NCBI GenBank assembly: GCA_014218235.1
Contig: CM024753.1
Location: forward strand, 185,604,348-185,668,347
Direction: 5' to 3'
Source: Colocasia esculenta
Taxonomy: Eukaryota > Streptophyta > Magnoliopsida > Alismatales > Araceae
DNA length: 64,000 nt
Shown here one piece after another: positions 58,593-64,000 of this stretch (position 1 is its first letter; each line of letters begins with the position of its first letter). The notes beneath the pieces were generated by a model that was not told where the DNA came from, did not search any database, and saw only the letters and a list, made by a program, of their open reading frames with translations. A program made the position numbers and the translations under genes.

Positions 58593-61500
58593 TGTAAGAC
58601 CCGGCCCCCTTGGGCCCTTGGCCCCGTCCCCAAGGTCGCGACAGGCGCCCTGGCCGCGACATGGTCGCGCCAGAGCGGCCTGCCGCGACAGGATTGGCGG
58701 TTCGTGTCGCGATGGGGATGAGTGTCGCGTCCTTGTCGCGTCACCCCTGGTTGTCGCGATTGTGTTATGACATGGCTTGACTGCTGTCATGTCTGTCAGA
58801 ACGGTCGTGTCGGGTGGCAGGGTCGTGCGGCATTGACGCGACCTGTAACGTAGCGCGTTTTTCGGATCTTCACGGATTGTTGATTAGTGGTAGTTTGGAT
58901 CTGCATTTATTAGTTTTGGTGTGGTGCTCATGACCAATATGGGGTCATTGGGCCTTGGTTGTGGTTTCCGCGTGCTGTGTGGAGCTTAGTGGGCCGGCAG
59001 GTTAGGCCAGTGGTGCCCGTTGGTTCACTGATGTGAACGCGACGGAGGTGTAGGTTGCGTTCTGAACATGTCGGTAGTGGGGGTAGCGTTCTGGTTGCCG
59101 CCGCTGGGGTCGACGTCTGCATGTGTGCCGCGTGTCGCGTATGGAGTGGAGCTTGCTGACGTCAGGATTGGGAAGGCGACGCCCTAGTCCGTCGCGATCA
59201 GGTCACGACGGGAAGGTACGTCGCGATTCTAACCGTTGTTTGGTTTTTAAGTAGGCTGGCCGAACAGAGCTTTCACAAGCTCTGCTCGACCAGGGGAGGA
59301 GCTGCTGCGAGCGATTCAGTGTTCCAGCGTGGTGGTTGATGCGCTCTCGACGCGAGGACGTCGCGAGGAGTGGGGGAAACGCCGCGCCACGCATGGATTG
59401 TGCGTTCTTCGTGAAGGTAGGGAGTTCTACCATGATTTGTTGTGTAGATTGTATATTGGCTTGTTTACTGCTTTAAAAACATTAGATACCATGTCTAGGA
59501 GGTGAAATGAGCATGAAAACCGGGTTGAAATCATGTTTAGGGTGGTTGGCATGGAAGATCCGGAGGTGGTTTCCGGATTAGGGTTTTTGCCTGAGAAGGT
59601 GACGATCCCTGCTGTCGCGACCAGGTCGCGACAGGCCGACCCATCGCGACAGGATTTCTTGTCACGACACATCGTGGCGTCGCGATCAGAAGGCGGTCAT
59701 GGCCTCTGTCGCGATCGCAACCGAAGGTTCTGCTTTGCAGGCTATTGGTGTTTGGTTATTCGATTATCGTTTAATTATTGTGCATGGCAATGCTAATAAT
59801 GTCTTGGCACTTGTAGCGCTCAGTGAGCATGGTTAGTGTGGCGTTTGTGTGTGGTTTACGTGTTAAGGGTGGTGCTCACGAAGTGAGCATGCTTTTACGT
59901 GATGTTTATATAGTTTGAGTGTTGTGCATGAGCATGCATGGCTAGTGGTTGATATTGTGATTATTGTAGTATAGCTGGTATAACTAGTATGAGGTGACCG
60001 GGCAGTGAAGGTTCACATATGAACCCAGCCCTAGTCTATTATGGTCTTTTAAAGAGTATTATAATGATATACATGTTAAGTAATGTGTATTTCCGTAGAG
60101 GTCACAGGGTGACCAATGACAGGCAAGGTTGTGTGTATTATTGTGATATATGTATGTATTAGTGTGAGATGGTTTGGAGGTCACATGGTGACCAATGATA
60201 GGCCAGGTATGGTTAATTTCTGTGATTTATATGTGTGTTGTGTAGAATAGCTTGTGGGTCACGAAGTGACCAGGTCAAGCTGATCCTTACGTTTGTATCG
60301 TGGATTGTAATAAAGATCATATGAGTTTATGATGTGATTAGTGCGTTGCCGAGTTTGGTGGTCCGGCGCCTATTCCGGAATGCCTCTTCAGTTGGAAGCC
60401 CCAAGTTTTGTGTGAGCCAGGCACCTATGTGTGCTCAGGGCTTGTCCCGGTGCAGTGGTACCGTCGAGGTCTTGTCGTCTTCCTGGACACCCTCACTCTC
60501 GGGGAGAGTTGTCGTCCGGCTAAGGGAAAGACGGCAGTGGGACAGTGACTTGTGAGAGTTTGTGTTTAGTCACTTGTAGCGCGCTCGTAGCTGGGGGTTA
60601 CAGACACCAGTAGACGTACTGGGCCTTGGCTAGTCCTATTACCAGTGCCTCACTTTAGAGAACTCAGGCCAGAGTCTCTAAAGGTGCCAGGCATGGGCCT
60701 GTAGGGTGTGTGACCTGTAGGTTGTGGTGGTTTGGTTGGACTCCACAGTTCTTTGGCTTTACTTGTGTTGTGGAGCTGCAGTTGGACCTTACGTCCATGA
60801 CTGCGAGACTGAGAGGTAGTTCTTGTGTTATGTTGTCCGGGTTGGATACTGGCGTCATGAACCAGTAGTCTGTCCCGTGTGGTGGCGTCGTGCTTTTCGG
60901 CTCGTGCTTTGCTATTGGTTATAGCGTGTGTTAGTTGTAGTTTTACCCGTTGAGGTGTGCCATGGTGTTGGCACGGTTGTTATTGTGGTTAGTGAGCAGA
61001 GACTCACTAATTGTGGTTTGCTTGGTGGTGGTGTGCCCTCGTGGTGGCACAGTTGTGTTTGTGTTCCGTGGTGTGTTTGTGTTCCGTGGTGGTACCTTGT
61101 GGTAGTAGGTACCTGTACTCTTTGTGGGTACTGGTTTCTTGTAGTACGTTAAGTACTAGCTTTTTAAATGGTGAAGCGGAGGTCATGCAGTGAGACCTTA
61201 CACTTGTTGTGTTTTACCCTTCCTTGGGTAAGTTTCCGAATATGATTTAATGTGCGATGGATTGGCATCGTGGTAGCCAGTCCTGTTTCTTTAGTGTGAC
61301 ATTCAATATATCGTGAATTTAAGGGTATATAGGATTAGCTCTTGGTTAGCAATCCTGTTGCCCATATGTTTAGAGGCTTGCCAGTGAAGCTAGTAGCTTA
61401 GGCAATGCTTTGCCTGTGTGGCTTACAACTTAGGCGACCAACTGTTGAGGTGGTGTGCCTGTGAGGCTTGTGGCCTAGGCTTTCCAGTTATTGGGCAGAC

Positions 61501-62055
61501 TAGTAGCGTGGTGCTAGTTCTGCCGTTGTCTCATCTTATTTCCAGAATTAGTGTGAATTGATATAATTATGCTTTATTGTGAGCATGAAATGGTTTGGCT
61601 TCCGGTGTTGCTAGTGAGACCCGTTGGGGTTGAGGTTCTCCTGTGTTGTGTGTGGTTTTAGGTGGTTCCCTACTGAGCCAGTGACTTGTTGAGGCTCACT
61701 CCCTTACAGTTCTTTTCAGGGTTTACCGTTGGTGTCACTTGAGGAGGTGTTGTGACAGACTTGTACCACCAGCAATAGTGGTAGTACAGTTTTGTGAGCT
61801 TGTGCTCCCTCGGGGTATGCCCCAGGTAGTTGTACTCTTTTTAATTTGGACATGTAATAATGTAATGGGATAGTTGTAAATTGTATAAGCAGATATGAGC
61901 ACATATCTTTTCTTTTGTCTCTTACTGTTGTGGTTTGTCTTTTATATTCTTCCTGGACACGCGTACGAGCTATCCCTTGCGAGACTTCGGTCCGTTCGCG
62001 GGAGACGGATCTGGGTATGGACCCTTATTGGGTATAAATATCCGGGGCCGTTACA
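58593..62055 (+). repeat. 3.46-kb LTR of a Gypsy element (Del/Tekay-like)
   Basis: Begins tgtaagacccggccccc and ends ccgttaca, so the ends are TGTAA...TTACA inverted repeats, and an initiator-Met primer site follows. Contains a cluster of TCGCGA-type motifs at 58630-59720, repeated GGTCAC/GTGACC palindromes at 60098-60275, and a CTCACTCCC-to-TTTTCAGG segment at 61695-61720 as in the LTR fragment at the window start. LTRs of this size are typical of the Del/Tekay lineage; the second LTR would be beyond the window. Confidence 0.8.
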
Positions 62056-62056
62056 G

Positions 62057-62072
62057 TTGGTATCAGAGCAAT
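62057..62072 (+). other. Primer-binding site after the 3.46-kb LTR
   Basis: ttggtatcagagcaat, complementary to initiator methionine tRNA, one base after the LTR end. Confidence 0.85.
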
Positions 62073-64000
62073 GGTCCAGTTAGAATAAGAAAAGACATTA
62101 AGATTACAATGTCCCAATACATGATTTAATGTCCACTGCTGGTTGTAAGTCTATAGTTCCCTGTGCTTTTTAGTACGGTTTCCATATGAGTTTTGGTATA
62201 TGAATTGTATGTATAGTTGGTTAGATCAGTAGTTGTGGGTAATAGCAGATATGATTGGTGATGTAGTATGAGTGATTATTGGATTGTGGTTAAAGTATAA
62301 TTGATTAAAGATTCTTTATTATAGAAATTGAAAGAATTAGTGAATTCAGTTATGAAATTAACTAAAAAGTGTTTTAATGAGAATCAGAGCTGGTAGAGAA
62401 AGGTATAAAGTAGTGATGTGATGGAACAATAGAGGGAATTGTATCATGATGAGAAATAGAGCTTTGTGATTATAACTGTTAAATGGGTGAATTGTGGTTG
62501 AAAATTTTAGCAAAGATAGTCATTGTGTTTGAGATTTATGTTAATAAAGTGTTAAGAAGTTGCTTGGATAATAGTATGATTAATGGCATGTTAGGTTTGA
62601 AATGATCAAGTGAGTTAGTCTAGCTTGAGATGAGAGGCTGGTAAGCAGAAGAGCAGTGATCAAGATGATTCTTAAGTGTGATTTGTGATTAGAAATAATT
62701 ACAGTAACGAATTTAAGGGTAATGCTGATATAAATAATAAGGATAATAGAAAGTTTGATATAGAAACTCATGTAAGTGGATTTGAAGGTGACCGGTTGGT
62801 TAAAGAGAGAGTAAAAGAGCAGTGGGAAGTCAGATTTTTTCGAGAATTTTATAAGAGAAAGATGTTTGTTAATAAAAGGCAGTGGATAAAGATTTCGCAG
62901 AAAGATTTGTATAAGGTTGTTGCAGTGTTAAAGATAAGAGTAGTGGTGCCAGCATTTGTGTATAGATTGTGAAAGCAGAGAAGGGAAGTTGGTGTCAGGG
63001 GCAGATTAAAGTTAAAGCTAAATAATTAAAGTAAGTTGAAGCTATGTAAATTAGAATAGACAAGGTTAAATCCATTGAAAAGTAATGGGGAATAGCAAGT
63101 GGATTATGAATGGATATTTGTGAATGAGCTATAACAGTGAAAATGTTTGTATTTGGTGGTAAATTAGTAATGTGAAATAAAGAAATCAAGTAGAATAAAT
63201 TATTGTGTTTTAAATAAATAATTTTAGTTTATAGTTATGGTGGAAAGTAAGAAAGATTGTAGCATAAATGGCACTTGGAAATTAGTCAGCTAGTAAACAA
63301 GTTAAGAGAAATATTTTGTAGAAATAATGTTATGTTATTGATAGTAAAGATAAAGTTTAGTATTAATGATCAAGTGGAGAAAAAAGAATATGATAGATTA
63401 TTGAATAGTGATAATTAAATGATTTAGGAAATATGCAATAAGAATTTGCGTAATGATATGCAGTAAGGTGATTTGGATGAATAAATGAATTTTGTTATAA
63501 GATTATTTCTAGAATTTGAAGTAAAGTTATAATAAATCAGTTAAGGAGTAGTGAGCAGATTAAGGTATAGTGAAGGGGAGTAGAAAAAGGGAGGAGTAAT
63601 ATAATCAGTTTAATGGTAAAGGAATTTCAAGATTTGATGTCATATAATTGAGCAAGGCTTGAATAAAGGTAAAGGTGAATTTTCGAGTATGGGTAGCAAT
63701 GAGAATGGAAGATGTGAAAAGATATGAATTAGGTTTGTTAAACCAGTCAGAGAATATTGTTTAAAGTAAAGAATATATATATAAAAAAAGAAAGAAAGAA
63801 AGGGGAAAGGTATATTAATATTGATATATGCTAAGATTTAGAATTTAGTGTGAAGTAGATATAGCAGAAGATAGAATATGAGTGGAATCAGTTAAGTGGT
63901 ATTGATGTATGATAAGAGAAATGTAAAGTTAGTTGGAAAGTATAATTTAAAGTAAGATAAGTTAAGGGAATCCAGAATTCATGAAATATTTGGTAAAAGG
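62073..64000 (+). mobile_element. Internal region of the last Gypsy element, cut by the window end
   Basis: AT-rich and purine-skewed. gag would be expected within the first 1.9 kb but none is recognisable. The longest frame, 62685-62972 (MIRNNYSNEFKGNADINN), has no gag motif. Either a long untranslated leader is present or this is a non-autonomous or strongly decayed copy. Confidence 0.5.

Overview
This is a plant nuclear genome window: one intron-rich host gene sits among retrotransposons and DNA transposons, with no prokaryotic features. The host gene reads as plant fatty acid amide hydrolase (FAAH, amidase-signature family). I assembled 20 exons on the + strand from 5644 to 45974 by splice sites, reading phase and recall of the family. 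Codon phases join through every junction except inside exon 16. The catalytic triad Lys208, Ser284 and Ser308 is intact. A single missing base near 38690 shifts the frame and truncates the last ~110 residues, unless it is an assembly error. A non-grass angiosperm, perhaps a monocot with large TE-filled introns, is my guess; the species cannot be fixed from the sequence.

Layout. 1-889 looks like a partial Ty3/Gypsy LTR. 890-2870 is the truncated 3' end of a Tat-type Gypsy element carrying an antisense reading frame. 2871-5340 is AT-rich spacer, followed by the FAAH promoter. Introns 1-6 are compact. Intron 7 holds a TRIM element split by a non-autonomous hAT. Intron 15 (24.2 kb) holds an RTE-type LINE fragment split by a hAT, which is itself split by a second hAT with a decayed transposase. 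It then holds three LTR elements nested inside one another (A contains B, B contains C, each with a target-site duplication), a hAT MITE, a 79-bp minisatellite, a Tourist-like MITE and a second RTE fragment. Intron 17 holds a 5'-truncated L1-type LINE.

Downstream of FAAH is a full-length 10.4-kb Tat-lineage element (46837-57236, TSD aactc) with decayed gag, protease, RT/RNase H, archaeal-type RNase H and integrase on the + strand. On the - strand it carries an 810-codon gene that stays in one frame across a 76-nt intron. The window ends in a Gypsy element with a 3.46-kb LTR (58593-62055) full of TCGCGA-type motifs, followed by an initiator-Met-type primer site and 1.9 kb of internal sequence without recognisable coding.

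The strongest points for follow-up are the spliced antisense gene of the Tat element (with a second partial copy at 993-1757), the frameshift in FAAH exon 16, the hAT-within-hAT whose empty site survives elsewhere in the same gene, and unrecognised ORFs in the non-autonomous LTR elements A and B. Coordinates of element ends rest on TG...CA ends, TSDs, primer sites and paired repeats seen directly; family names come from recall, not from a database search.
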